From: Favolaschia claudopus
Lineage: Eukaryota; Basidiomycota; Agaricomycetes; Agaricales; Mycenaceae
Reading direction: 5' to 3'
Length of the DNA: 64,000 nt
Assembly: GCA_037176885.1 (NCBI GenBank)
Contig: JAWWNJ010000002.1
Span: forward strand, 2,170,001 to 2,234,000
Position numbers and translations under genes: made by a program. Numbering within the stretch: position 1 is the first letter of the stretch; each line of letters starts with the position of its first letter. The notes beneath the pieces are model-generated. The model made no database searches. It was not told the origin of the DNA and saw only the letters and a list, made by a program, of their open reading frames with translations. Positions 1 through 12,595 of this stretch are shown here, piece by piece.

Positions 1-2720
1 CGCTTCCATTTACTGACTCGATTATTTTCGACTTTTGGAGTTTGCCTTCGAACCTCGATGGATTAACTGTGAGGCTGAAAGGAGGGATACTACTAGGCCG
101 GTTGAAGGTGCGTTTCATTTCAATCTGCCATTATTGACCTCTACTGACTCGTTTCGATTTCCCAGCAGACTGTACGACGCCCGTCTCAATGGTGCGCTCT
201 CGATGATTTCAATCCCTACTGATTTTGTTTTGAAGCAGTCGAGTTGAACGAAGACTTTGGGGTTGGACCTGTTTACGGCTGAGATACGGTTGCAGGTCCG
301 TCACATTCTATCCTCTCGCTATACTTTCGTTCCACTGACCCTTTGACTTATTTTACAGTTGTTGATTTCGGGACGGACTGACTTTCGAGTCAACGAAGGC
401 AGGTATGTAATCATTGACTTTGTTTCGATCCTATCAAGGCATTACTGACTCGACTCAGGGACTCACGCCTCGCCTTTTCATCTCAAGCCTTCGCCCGGTG
501 AGTTTACTCTATTCAATTTGTTTCACTGTTGACCTTCTCTTTCATTCAGATACCGTTCGTCGAGTTGTGGGTTCAAGCCATTCAATCCAGCGACGCCGAC
601 TTGTCTGAATCCTATCCTGAGTTGACTTCAAGGTAACGGTGTGTCTCGGCGAGCCCGACTTCATTCAAATAACTACTGATCCCGACGCTTCATACCTTTA
701 GCCCGAGACGAGGAGATTATCGCCGTATTCACGCAGTCATGCCGCCGCTTGCAAGTTGGGTCGTTGGATTGCAGGCGGCGTATACATTGGAGACTCGGTT
801 CTATTGGTTATGAGGTATGTTTGGACTTTTGATCTTCGTTCATATTCAAGTACTAACTAACTCAGAGAGTCCTTGTATCATCCATTTCGACTTCGACTTG
901 GGCGTTGCCATGGTACGTTTGCTTTGAGTTGGTTTGAGTTCGAGGTTGTTGACGGGACTTGGGACTCATAGATAGATATAATAAGGTACTAGTAGTACTC
1001 TGAATCCTCCCTTGACTCGTACCTCGACTCGGATGGTGCGCACAACGTACGTCGACCTTGACTTGTCTTCCTTTTTAATTATCTACTTTGATTCAGCACT
1101 GAATTATACCTCCAGCCCATACACTCGAGGAAATGACCCAAGTCAGGTACGTCGTCGAATGTATTCCTATTACTACTTGGATGCTCATTTGGATGTCAGA
1201 TTTAGACGCGCGCCGGACGGGACGAAGTAAATACTTGTAGATAGGAGTCCTCATGTAGACTTCAATTTGTTTCGTGTTCAAGTAGATTAGATTCGAGTCA
1301 ATGCAATTGAATTCAAATGAACTAGGTAGATACAAACAAGTAGAATTACTTGGCTAACTATCTACATACGAAATGCACTATAAAAGCGGCCATACGAGCC
1401 AGCGCGGCCAACTCGAAGGGCAGCTGAAGGCTGCGGCGGCAGGGTTTTGTCGCAGATGGTATGTTTTGATGTTGGTATTCACCGTTTAAAGGGTTTCGCT
1501 GACTTGTATTCGTAGGTGGTGCGCGAAGCGTCGACTTGGTGTTAGCTGGCGGAAGCCGAGGGGTCGTGGTGAGGTGACCGTGTGTCGAAGGTCAGCAGTG
1601 GCTGAAGTAACGGTGCGTTATCGACGCACCCCTGGTATTCAAATGCCCACTGACTTGATTGTAGATCGCGGCGGGAATGCGATCGTTCTACTTACAAGGC
1701 GAAGGCGAGTCAGCGCAGAGCGGGAATGGGAGGTGAGCAACGCACCTTCATCGAGCAACAATACATACCAATCCAAGATACTGTTGGTAGAGGTCTATGG
1801 GCTGCAAGGAAGACGGTCTGAAGGGAGATTGGTAAAGGTGCGTAGCGACGCACTGTTCTTGAATTCCTGGCTAACATCATTTGTACGCGGCACCACAGAC
1901 GAATTCGAAGCACCGTGGGGTTTGTAGACTGGTGAAGAAGTCCAGCGCCACGCGTGGGTGTAAAGGTAAAAGGTTAAAGCAAACGTACCGTTCTTGGAGC
2001 GATTGCGCTCACGAACATTCTTAAGCTTACATTGAAAGCGAACTCGTCGAATTCCGTGTCCAGGGGAAATTTCTTGAGAGAGCGATTCAACGATATGGCA
2101 GAATACGGAAATGGAGACAAGGTGCAACTGGCAGATTCGAGTTGGTGGCGTCAGAGCCTCAGTCCGACCCCAAGCCCAGTAGCAGCGTGAAGCAGTATAC
2201 AAATGCCCAGTTATTGTGCAGTCGCCTGGTCCTTACCTGTTCGAGATGGAATACTTCTTTGCGAATCCGATGGCCAGTCTGGGATCAGATTCTGCGCACT
2301 GTCCCCTTGGCCGACTAGTATTTCCTTTGCAGTTATTTGACGCATTTCCCGGATATCCTTCGTCGATGGGAGTGGGCTCAATTGAGCAAGAGAAAGCCAA
2401 GAGTGAGTCAGACAACTTTCGGGCAACGGGCCAGGTGGTTAGAATTGCCTTATTTGGGCTATCAGACAAGCAACCGACAACAAGCCAAATTTAATATTTT
2501 TATTACCGCCACCAACTTGGTCGACGTCGGGGCAGGTGCGCTCACTGCTCGTGTCCAGACGAAGGCAACTTAACCTTTTATTCAGGAGGAGGATTCAAGG
2601 GAGGTTAGCGCCCTGCTTCATGGTCGAGCCAGCGGGGGTCAATCAATCTTGAATACCCTACTGCAAGGGCCGTACCACTTTCGCGCTGCACTCAGGATCA
2701 ATATATTCAGCTCTAAAGCC
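1..2720 (+). other. Micro-exon chain, downstream half (copy 1)
   Basis: There is no long ORF. Short plus-strand segments are bounded by canonical intron signals, for example donors GTGCGT or GTATGT near 107, 199, 403 and 812 with branch-like CTGAC and CAG or TAG acceptors 50-65 nt on. After about 1150 extra single bases disturb the sequence relative to copies 2 and 3. Coding potential is not supported. Confidence 0.5.
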
Positions 2721-4149
2721 ATGCCACGACCTTCTCGCGTTCATTTGACACCCGGTTTTTTCAGTCCCCCAACGCGCGAAGTGCCAAAGGCAAGGAGCGA
2801 ATGACTGGACCCGGCGCGTGCCGATGTGCTTTCCGGTTATTCTGCCCAATGCAGAGAGTGGTCTTGTCGCATGAGAATCTCGGTGTATTGCTCTGGTTCG
2901 TGCTGTTTTTTCTCTGCCTGAGTTTGACTCAATTTGCTTTACAGGGACGGTCAAATAACGCTCTAGTAGAGGAGGAAGAAATCCGGCGGCGACCACGAAA
3001 TGTCCGACGAACGCGTAGAGTTACGCATGACGTTGCCGCGCCATTCTCCGGGGGCTATCTCACTGCAGCGTGGGCAGGCCCGACACGCGTCCCATATGCT
3101 CCGATCGGCCTCCCCCCGACTCTGACCCTCCTTCTTCCAGCACAGGTTCATCTGTGTTAGACCCACCGACGGAGTCGGCGCAGCGGTATTGGATAGCGGG
3201 CTCGCTCCAAACTGCGGAGGAAATTCCAGAGGATCTGGATTCGACTCGGCAAACGCCCAACCCAGACCCTCCATTAGAGGACGATATCTCCGAAACTCAC
3301 TCCCCACCCGAATCATCCTCTTCCCCCAATTCACCTGAAACGACACTGCCGCCGCTGTCTGAAATGGAGAAGCAGCTCATGGATGAGAATATCCAATACC
3401 TCCAGTAGCTTAATTGTGGAGCACAACAGTCCTGATGCAACCCGACAAGATCTGGCATGCCTACGAGACCGTTCAGATACGCGGCCAGTACTCAGCCCTA
3501 TCCTCTGCAGAGGACGGTTATGGCTGGCCGAGAAAATCTTGTTCTGGGCCGAAGCGCGCCTTCAAACCGACAAACTCGACATCTTGCACAAATGGGGCGA
3601 GCGGGGTTCGGCAATTATTGAATACTCTAGATCCCGCTGCTTCAGGATTCGACCCAGCGCTTTCTAATGTCGCGCGCACTGGCTCTCGAGGGAGATCTCC
3701 AAAAGGCTCTCAACCTAATTCACCCAATACAACCTCACTCAAACACATTCATCGCGTGTCTTCGCGCTGTAGAATCCATCTTCGTTTCCACCTGGCGACA
3801 TCACGACCCGCATCAGGGCTATCGAACTGTTTGATCCAAGACTGGAAAACCGTAGACTGTTTCTCCTTACGGAGTCCAGCCGACTGCACTGGAAAAGACC
3901 GGGAATTGTAACACCGTTGGCACGTCCCTTCGAGAGACTGCGTTCGCTGTCGCGTCGGGCATATCTCTTCCTTCTGTGCTTCTGGCAGACAAGCAATACC
4001 GAATGGGACGAGGACCAGCGGAGACACCTGGGTGATTTCTTGGTCGAGGCATTCATCCGTCACAAATTGCCCGCGGACTCCGTCTCTGTTCTTCGCGAGA
4101 TGAAGCGCCAAAATCTCAAACCCACGTTCCATATCTCGTTACTCCTGAT
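1..4149 (+). repeat. Tandem unit, copy 1 (right part only)
   Basis: This is the right-hand 4.15 kb of the tandemly repeated unit; its left part lies outside the window. Bases 1 to about 1150 match copy 2 with a constant offset of 9898. Beyond that the offset shrinks steadily because this copy carries many extra single bases. It ends inside a PPR coding sequence at the same base as copy 2, and copy 2 follows directly. It holds the downstream part of the plus-strand micro-exon chain and the broken PPR fragment. Confidence 0.95.
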
Positions 4150-4240
4150 GCTAGGTGCTTGCTGGTTATCTTATCTAGCCGAGTGTGGCCCCGCTCTCAA
4201 CTGCCGCGAGGGAGAAACCGCCCGTTTGGTTGGACCATAG
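2721..4240 (+). pseudogene. Truncated, frameshifted PPR gene fragment (copy 1)
   Basis: This corresponds to the first part of the full PPR gene at 22445. Relative to copies 2 and 3 the reading frame is broken many times by single extra bases, for example near 3040, 3180, 3407, 3517 and 3895. After the duplication junction at 4149 it would end in about 30 unrelated codons. The extra bases cluster with others that cross the unit boundary, so part of the frame damage may be consensus error rather than mutation. With those bases removed, it would match the copy 2 fragment. Confidence 0.75.
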
Positions 4241-4249
4241 TCTCGGCGT

Positions 4250-5990
4250 TCCCGAAGGCAAAAATGGCAGCCGAGTTAGATGGTTGGTGGGGAGCACAGT
4301 AGAGCACAAAAAAAATTAAGAGACTCACCGTGTCGTAGTAGAGTGAATAAATTGGTTTTGCCTACTAAAGTCAATGAAAGTGAAGGATTAGAGACATCTG
4401 AAATGTGAAGCAGATTGAAACTGACCTCGGCGCCGGCGTTTATTAGAGAAAACTTGAGGTTGTATTGATAGTGCGGCTTGCAGGTTTTGGGTGCGCTGGA
4501 AAAATGGGTGAGGGAAGGTAATATGAAGATAGAGTTCAGACGCACCTGAGTTGGGGGATTTGAAAGGGTGTTGGGTTGGCAAAGAGCAGCGATTGGGCGA
4601 TGACGGACTTGAAAGCGGCGAGACGCGTTAACGTATGCGATGGTTGATCAAATGGAAAGTTAACCCGTCGTTGCGGAATCTTGGAAACATAGAATCAGGA
4701 TAGAGAATAAATGGAAAGGTAAGCGGGACACACTCCGACGCGTCGCGTTGCTCGGCGGGGAACGCGAAAAATCGAATTTAAACTTTCTCGGCGCGTCTTG
4801 ATCGGTTAGAGAAGGCGGCGGCGGCGGCCTTTATCGCGTCGCATCGGTCGCAGGAAGGCGACATATCGAAATTTGAAAATATCCAAGGCGCTGGAGGTAT
4901 ATTAGCATCGTCAATGGTTAGAACAGTGACTGCACACACCTGAACGCGACGCCTCGCTCGGCGGAACGCGAAATCGCGAATTTGCAAATTCTTGACGCGT
5001 TGGAGAGGGCTCAACCTCTGCGGTGGTTGTAGGGAGTAGCGAGAGGGGTCGCGTTAGTCACGGGAACGCGAAATATCGAACTGAAAAAGTATAGACATAT
5101 CAACATCAAGGTTTAATCAGAATGAAAAGGAAACGCACCTCGACGCGGCGACTCGGTCGCGGAACACCGAACCTCCCATCGGAGTCCCTCTCCAGCATTT
5201 TACGCGTCGGATTGAAGCAACTTGCTCGGCGGAAGGCCAAAAATCGAATTTTGCACTTTGTCGGCGCGCTGGAAGTAAATCAGTGTTGGTTAGAGATTAT
5301 ATAAGAAGGCAACATACTTGAAACGCGTCCTGTCGCTTTCGGGAACGCAAAATGCAGACTCAGAACATCTCTCAACCTCCTACGCGTTGGATTGAAGGCA
5401 TCCTGCTCGGGGGAAGGCGAAAAATCGAATTTTGAATACTGGAAGTAATCAATGTTGGGGATAGATCAAATGAGAAGGCGACGTACTTGAACGCGTCTGG
5501 TCGGTCGCGGGAACGCGAAATGCAAATTTTGAATGTGTTTGACGCGTCAGGAGCGCCGGAGACTAGGTTGAACACGTCAGAATGAATGATGAGTTGAATG
5601 TTGAACTTCAACATACCTGAAGCCAACCCCACGCTCGCGGGACGTCCAAAAATCGAATCAGAATTTTGAGGGACTGAGAATGAGGAGGAACACTGTACAA
5701 ACGAGTCAGCAAGGCTCATAGATAAGACAGACCTAACACTGACCTTGGACGACGCCTCAAATAGCAAATAGCGTCTCGGGGATCTCGGCGACGTTGAAAT
5801 CCGAGTGAAACTCGATGGAGGCGGCGGCGGCGTCGAGGGGGTAGGTGATAAGAGAGAGAAAGAGGGAGAACGACGTCAATGACGACCCTGGCGAAGTGTT
5901 GGGAGCGAGGGCAATGGCGAGAGGAGGGGGAGGAAGAGAGGTTGTCGAGGAGAAGAGGGCAGCGACGACGAGAAGAAATTTGGGCAACAT
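4250..5990 (-). other. Minus-strand micro-exon region with secretory-type N-terminus (copy 2)
   Basis: A TATA box at 6043-6050 precedes an ATG at 5990. This opens a 77-codon ORF (5757-5990) with a hydrophobic signal-peptide-like start, MLPKFLLVVAALFSS, followed by Pro-rich sequence. Downstream (leftward) there is a ladder of short exons and 49-64 nt introns, seen more cleanly in copy 3. The exons share a nucleotide motif around GCGTTCCCGCGA and ACGCGTTCAA. The aligned motifs do not stay in one reading frame, so I do not claim a protein beyond the first exon. It could be a decayed repetitive secreted protein or a spliced noncoding RNA. Extra bases before about 5450 blur the exons. Confidence 0.4.
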
Positions 5991-6042
5991 GGGGGCATAA
6001 TCTGGGGAAGAGAGAAAGGGTGGTGAGTGCTTGGGACAAGGG

Positions 6043-6050
6043 TTTATATA
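6043..6050 (-). promoter_or_regulatory. TATA box, minus-strand unit (copy 2)
   Basis: On the minus strand this reads TATATAAA, about 53 bases upstream of the ATG at 5990. It forms a divergent pair with the plus-strand box at 6139. Confidence 0.5.
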
Positions 6051-6138
6051 GATACGCGTACCGTTGGCCTTGTTTACGCGAATTCAACAAGGCGTGACTT
6101 GGTTGATCCAACCAAATAGAACCAACGACACGCGTCTC

Positions 6139-6146
6139 TATATAAA
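6139..6146 (+). promoter_or_regulatory. TATA box, plus-strand unit (copy 2)
   Basis: This is TATATAAA on the plus strand, 42 bases before a 106-codon ORF (6188-6508) of unknown nature. It faces away from the minus-strand box at 6043, giving a compact divergent promoter of about 100 bases. Confidence 0.5.
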
Positions 6147-6950
6147 GAGCTGTTAGCCGAAGACCTGCTCACCTTTTCCCCCAAACTATGCTCCCACTAT
6201 GCAAAATTCTGGCGCTCAGTAAAATATTCATCGCTTCAACATACCACTTACCTCCTCGTGGACGCCGGTCAAGACGAAGATGGAAGGTGGATGGGTTGTA
6301 TCCAGAGCTGTTGGAACGGGTCGAAGGGGTCCATTCGTCGTGCGTTACACATTCTCTTTGCATTTATTACCCTGCTCAACGTGCTCACCTTCAGCACAGA
6401 TATTTCAAGTTGAATTCCACCAAACTCCGCGTCGCTGCTCCCGGTATCAGAACGACGGCTCTAAGGCTAGTTCTCAACAAGTCAATTCTACTCACCTGCG
6501 TTTCGTAGTTCCGTGTGCTTGAAGCCATTCACAACACTTTAGATTCAACACTTGAAGTCAACCTTCAACACCTTCTTCCTCTGCACCTTCCTCAATCTGC
6601 GTGAGCTCGACAAATCCACCCTCGACTCTCATCTCTCATTCCGCTATTTCTGCCTTCATTCCAGCTCTCTGGTCCCTGTCTACTACCCTGAACAATCAAC
6701 CTCGTGTGCATCAACATCCAATATTCAACATTCTGATCTCATACCGCTTAAGAGTTACGTTTTCAGCTCAAAATAGTTCCCTGAGACAGATCCACTAAGT
6801 AATTCGTTGTCGTAAGTTGCCGGATTTACGGATTGCAAGTGGCGGGAAATCGGCGGGTAGTTATGCACCTATATTTTCCTTTCTTAGTTGTCGACGACAG
6901 CCGCGAGGGCCGGTTTGTGTTAAAAAGTTGTAGATAGAGTGCATGTATTC
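6147..6950 (+). other. Transcribed-looking region without a recognisable gene (copy 2)
   Basis: This lies just downstream of the plus TATA box. It contains small ORFs at 6188-6508, 6552-6776 and 6601-6798 that resemble no family I know. They contain possible intron signals, for example GTGCGT near 6340 with a CAG near 6395. I see nothing firm. Confidence 0.25.
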
Positions 6951-8477
6951 AATACCACAATTGAAGCCGTATTCTATGAACGAATCGCACTGCAAGTCGG
7001 AAGTGTTTTAGTTCGGACGCGAGAATGTAAAGAGAGATTGAATACGTACCCCGGAGCTGACGGTGAAATCTGTTGGAACAAAGCGAAAGGTATTTAAAGG
7101 CTGAGTAGGTTTCAAGGGCAAAGAGAAAGCCAGAGGGCGAACGAGACGAGGGCGACGAGGGTCGCAACGTGGTTTTGGGAGAGTTGAACTTCCCAAATCG
7201 GGAGCTGTCAATCGCATCGCAATGCCGGACCGAGCGCCGATCTTTGCTTCCGTCGCTCATCTCCGTTCAACAAATCTGGCTTTATGTGACGCGATTCTCA
7301 GGGCAGGCCTCAAGTCGACTTGAAACTATATTCTAGATGCTACCCCTTTGATTTGTACTTGGAACTGAGCTGCACTTCCCAGTGAATCTCGAGAATATCT
7401 GAAATCCGTTCAAAATCTGCACGCGACGCGTTTGAAAGTTCGAGATTGAATGACAACTTACGGTATTCATGTCGCTTAGAAGCTCGCGTACCGCACCCAT
7501 TATGCCGTCTTGAAGTTCCACCCACGCCGTCTGGCTCTCCGAGCCTTTGAAATTTTCTCTCTTCTTCCACACCGCTACTTTCTGGTTTCTGGCCTTTGGC
7601 TGCGCTGCGCGAACCAACGACTATATGTTTTGGTAAGAAACTGTGAGTTTAAAGGTAAGCTTCTACTCTTATGTCTTTGACCGTATTCAAACTATCCTAA
7701 TACTGTATTACAAGGTCAAACTCGACGTTATGGCGGCGAGCGCGACTTTCAACCTCGGATGCCTCCCAACTACTCTACAGTACGAACGGTCAATAATCCG
7801 ACTACAAAGGGACTCGATACATCTATATATGAAGCTCCATCTACAGCTTGTCTTCGTCGCTGCGCGCTCGCGCCGCCCAATTCCAACTTCACCAAAATCC
7901 AACCATCGCACACCAGCAATCCTCCCCCACCTATAAGACCTCCAGAATAACGGCGCTGCCCTCGAGACGAGTCGAACGAGCCCAGAGATGTGTGCGAGGG
8001 AGAAGGCCGACGTTTGGGTTCGACGACGACGGCGGCGGCGCGGTGATCAAGATGTTCAACTTGACATTCCCACGCCCTGGGCGGTCGAGGTTAGTGGAGG
8101 CGCAGGTCGGGGAGGGTAGAGGGGTACTTACAACGAAGGTATAGGTACCCGTCCTCGACGACGACGACGGCGGCGGCAGTGGCGAAAGGACGAGCTTGGG
8201 CTGAGGCGGGGGGCATCGGTGAGTCAGTTCCGGTCGAGGGATGCAGGAGGCGGCGGCTTACCCGGGGTCCTAGAGGTTGAGATGGTGTCGACGACGCCGA
8301 CGACAGCGACGACGAAAATGACAACAACACCGACGAGGGCAGGCGGGGGCGGAGCCGATGTTGAAGATGGAGAGGTGGTGAGGGTGCTGGACCGCGGGTG
8401 GGTAGGAGAGTAGGAGGGAAGGTGGGTGGGGGGGGGGGGAAGTAACGAAGGTGAGTTGTTGTTCGCTCCTCTTTATA
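6950..8477 (-). other. Minus-strand intron-bearing region, function unknown (copy 2)
   Basis: A TATA box (8472-8477, minus) heads this stretch. Several good minus-strand introns are visible. One is GTAAGCC to CCTCAG near 8270-8210, one is GTAAGTAC to CCAG near 8130-8075, a 45 nt one lies near 7465-7420, and one is GTACGTATTC to TTGCAG near 7045-6990. One putative exon reads as a Ser/Thr/Pro stretch followed by a single hydrophobic helix (LVGVVVIFVVAVVGVV), but I find no ATG in frame between it and the TATA box. Another (7470-7617) reads as a basic, plausible soluble segment containing VWKKRENFKG. No family is recognised. Confidence 0.35.
8472..8477 (-). promoter_or_regulatory. TATA box, minus strand (copy 2)
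   Basis: This is TATAAA on the minus strand. It is paired with the plus-strand box at 8551, and a CACGTG palindrome lies between them at about 8529-8534. Confidence 0.45.
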
Positions 8478-8550
8478 CGAACGCGCTGCCGGTGGCTGGG
8501 CTGAGTGGCTGGGCTGAGTTAAACGAGAGCACGTGCATGTTGAACATCCC

Positions 8551-8558
8551 TATATAAG
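8551..8558 (+). promoter_or_regulatory. TATA box, plus strand, head of the micro-exon chain (copy 2)
   Basis: This is TATATAAG, followed by a pyrimidine-rich tract (8575-8700) typical of fungal transcription starts, then the first clear intron of the plus-strand chain at about 8755. Confidence 0.5.
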
Positions 8559-11500
8559 CAGCTCGACAAAACTCTCAATTCCCCATCTCCCCCCACTTCT
8601 CTCCCACTTCCCTCTACCCTCTCCTGCCTCCTCCTGCCTCTTTCGGTACCTTCCCCGACCTCTACCAACATCTCCTCGACCCCCGCGGGCTTCCCTTCCC
8701 GACGGTTCGACTTTGGCGCCGACATTGACCTCGACGACCGCGACGCCACCCGAGGTATACCGCCTCGTTCCTCCTTATTTGTGCTCTAATACTCATTTCT
8801 AGGCTTCTGTGCAACTCTTGTTCAAGTAGCCTTAGCAATACGGTCGCTGGCTTCGAGTTGGGCGCATGTCGAACTTCAACATTGGTATGTTTCTCTTACT
8901 TCTGATTGAGCTGCCTTAATCACTGACTACTCTACAGCATTTCATCGTTAGATTCTGCCCGCTCGTTGCGCTCCCAAACGCACTTTCGCCAACCTCGAGT
9001 TCAACACCGTTCGATTTCGATTCAGTCCGGGTGGTGTTCACGAGCTTGAATGGGTTGGATACGGGTTTTCTCAGTTAAACTAACAGGTGCGTCTCTTCAT
9101 TCTATTTCTTTGTTCCCTTTCAACGTTCAACTGACCCGCTTTAATTCTAGTTCACCAACTTTTTGTAATCGATGCAAACGATTCACTCCGAACGATACCA
9201 ATGGGTACGTTTTCGTTCAATCTTTTATTTCAATTCCAACTTCGTTGACCTTCCTCTAGATTACTTCGATTTCAATTCAACGAACGCGTTCAAAGCCGGA
9301 TTTTGTTGCTGTTCGAGCGTTGAAGTCTTTACATTGGTTTGGGTTTTGGGTTTTGTTCAAACGGTGCGTCGTTCTTAACTCTTCGTTCAATTCAACTATG
9401 GAACTCACTCGTTCCCTTTCTACAGCTCGCCGAGTTGACCGATTCGGTCTTGATTCAACTTGAAATTCAACTCAACAGGTGCGTCTCCTTGTTCAAGTTG
9501 AATCGCAACTAAACTGACTTTCCGCTCCTCTAGAACTTGAATTCCGAGCACATTCACATCGGTATGTATTCTATGGTTGTTTCAACTTGAATACGCTAGC
9601 TTACCTTCTATTTTACAGACCCACTGCTGTTTGTTGGCCTCGGATTGCGGGGAGAGTTTTGTTTGGATTAAATATTGGGTTCGGTTTTAATGGTGCGTCT
9701 CTTTAACTGGTTGATTTCTATTCAATTCAACTCACTTGACTCTTGTAGACTCTGTATTCACACGGGTTGACGGATTGGTCGCGATTTGCCTCAATTGAAT
9801 TGGTGCGTCCTTCTTGATCCTTCCTTTACAGTCAACATAGCTGACTTCGGTTGAATCGATAGCCACGCTTCCACTCTGTGGTTGGTGCGTGGCCTCTACG
9901 CTTCCATTTACTGACTCGATTATTTTCGACTTTTGGAGTTTGCCTTCGAACCTCGATGGATTAACTGTGAGGCTGAAAGGAGGGATACTACTAGGCCGGT
10001 TGAAGGTGCGTTTCATTTCAATCTGCCATTATTGACCTCTACTGACTCGTTTCGATTTCCCAGCAGACTGTACGACGCCCGTCTCAATGGTGCGCTCTCG
10101 ATGATTTCAATCCCTACTGATTTTGTTTTGAAGCAGTCGAGTTGAACGAAGACTTTGGGGTTGGACCTGTTTACGGCTGAGATACGGTTGCAGGTCCGTC
10201 ACATTCTATCCTCTCGCTATACTTTCGTTCCACTGACCCTTTGACTTATTTTACAGTTGTTGATTTCGGGACGGACTGACTTTCGAGTCAACGAAGGCAG
10301 GTATGTAATCATTGACTTTGTTTCGATCCTATCAAGGCATTACTGACTCGACTCAGGGACTCACGCCTCGCCTTTTCATCTCAAGCCTTCGCCCGGTGAG
10401 TTTACTCTATTCAATTTGTTTCACTGTTGACCTTCTCTTTCATTCAGATACCGTTCGTCGAGTTGTGGGTTCAAGCCATTCAATCCAGCGACGCCGACTT
10501 GTCTGAATCCTATCCTGAGTTGACTTCAAGGTAACGGTGTGTCTCGGCGAGCCCGACTTCATTCAAATAACTACTGATCCCGACGCTTCATACCTTTAGC
10601 CCGAGACGAGGAGATTATCGCCGTATTCACGCAGTCATGCCGCCGCTTGCAAGTTGGGTCGTTGGATTGCAGGCGGCGTATACATTGGAGACTCGGTTCT
10701 ATTGGTTATGAGGTATGTTTGGACTTTTGATCTTCGTTCATATTCAAGTACTAACTAACTCAGAGAGTCCTTGTATCATCCATTTCGACTTCGACTTGGG
10801 CGTTGCCATGGTACGTTTGCTTTGAGTTGGTTTGAGTTCGAGGTTGTTGACGGGACTTGGGACTCATAGATAGATATAATAAGGTACTAGTAGTACTCTG
10901 AATCCTCCCTTGACTCGTACCTCGACTCGGATGGTGCGCACAACGTACGTCGACCTTGACTTGTCTTCCTTTTTAATTATCTACTTTGATTCAGCACTGA
11001 ATTATACCTCCAGCCCATACACTCGAGGAAATGACCCAAGTCAGGTACGTCGTCGAATGTATCCTATTACTACTTGGATGCTCATTTGGATGTCAGATTT
11101 AGACGCGCGCCGGACGGGACGAAGTAAATACTTGTAGATAGGATCCTCATGTAGACTTCAATTTGTTTCGTGTTCAAGTAGATTAGATTCGAGTCAATGC
11201 AATTGAATTCAAATGAACTAGGTAGATACAAACAAGTAGAATTACTTGGCTAACTATCTACATACGAAATGCACTATAAAAGCGGCCATACGAGCCAGCG
11301 CGGCCAACTCGAAGGGCAGCTGAAGGCTGCGGCGGCAGGGTTTTGTCGCAGATGGTATGTTTTGATGTGGTATTCACCGTTTAAAGGGTTTCGCTGACTT
11401 GTATTCGTAGGTGGTGCGCGAAGCGTCGACTTGGTGTTAGCTGGCGGAAGCCGAGGGGTCGTGGTGAGGTGACCGTGTGTCGAAGGTCAGCAGTGCTGAA

Positions 11501-12595
11501 GTAACGGTGCGTATCGACGCACCCTGGTATTCAAATGCCCACTGACTTGATTGTAGATCGCGGCGGGAATGCGATCGTTCTACTTACAAGGCGAAGGCGA
11601 GTCAGCGCAGGCGGAATGGGAGGTGAGCAACGCACCTTCATCGAGCAACAATACATACCAATCCAAGATATGTTGGTAGAGGTCTATGGGCTGCAAGGAA
11701 GACGGTCAGAGGGAGATTGGTAAAGGTGCGTAGCGACGCACTGTTCTTGAATTCCTGGCTAACTCATTTGTACGCGGCACCACAGACGAATTCGAAGCAC
11801 GTGGGGTTTGTAGACTGGTGAAGAAGTCAGCGCCACGCGTGGGTGTAAAGGTAAAGGTAAAGCAAACGTACCGTTCTTGGAGCGATTGCGCTCACGAACA
11901 TTCTTAAGCTTACATTGAAAGCGAACTCGTCGAATTCCGTGTCCAGGGGAAATTTCTTGAGAGAGCGATTCAACGATATGGCAGAATACGGAAATGGAGA
12001 CAAGGTGCAACTGGCAGATTCGAGTTGGTGGCGTCAGAGCCTCAGTCCGACCCAAGCCCAGAGCAGCGTGAAGCAGTATACAAATGCCCAGTTATTGTGC
12101 AGTCGCCTGGTCCTTACCTGTTCGAGATGGAATACTTCTTTGCGAATCCGATGGCAGTCTGGGATCAGATTCTGCGCACTGTCCCCTTGGCCGACTAGTA
12201 TTTCCTTTGCAGTTATTTGACGCATTTCCCGGATATCCTTCGTCGATGGGAGTGGGCTCAATTGAGCAAGAGAAAGCCAAGAGTGAGTCAGACAACTTTC
12301 GGGCAAACGGCCAGGTGGTTAGAATTGCCTTATTTGGGCTATCAGACAAGCAACCGACAACAAGCCAAATTTAATATTTTTATTACCGCCACCAACTTGG
12401 TCGACGTCGGGGCAGGTGCGCTCACTGCTCGTGTCAACGAAGGCAACTTAACCTTTTATTCAGGAGGAGGATTCAAGGGAGGTTAGCGCCTGCTTCATGG
12501 TCGAGCCAGCGGGGTCAATCATCTTGAATACCCTACTGCAAGGGCGTACCACTTTCGCGCTGCACTCAGGATCAATATATTCAGCCTCTAAAGCC
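8559..12595 (+). other. Plus-strand micro-exon chain (copy 2)
   Basis: This is a run of short exons (about 22-150 nt) and 47-65 nt introns in one orientation, starting near 8755 and still recognisable to about 10830. Further plus-strand intron signals follow at about 11360, 11507, 11726 and 12417, just before the PPR gene. Donors are mostly GTGCGT, branch sites CTGAC or CTAAC. Exons are rich in TTCAACTTGAA-like words. Under the simplest splicing every frame meets stops, so a long protein is not supported. It continues across the unit without change of direction, so it might be a spliced leader of the PPR gene, an independent noncoding RNA, or a relic. Confidence 0.5.

Noticed and set aside
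8428..8442. G-run near 8430-8440 as a functional element
   Set aside because: A simple homopolymer, one base shorter in copy 3. Such length differences are expected sequencing noise.
12084..12374. Plus-strand ORF containing YLFEMEYFFANP-like sequence upstream of the PPR gene
   Set aside because: Its frame changes between copy 1 and copies 2/3, the surrounding frames are equally open, and I could not extend it by any credible intron or link it to a family.
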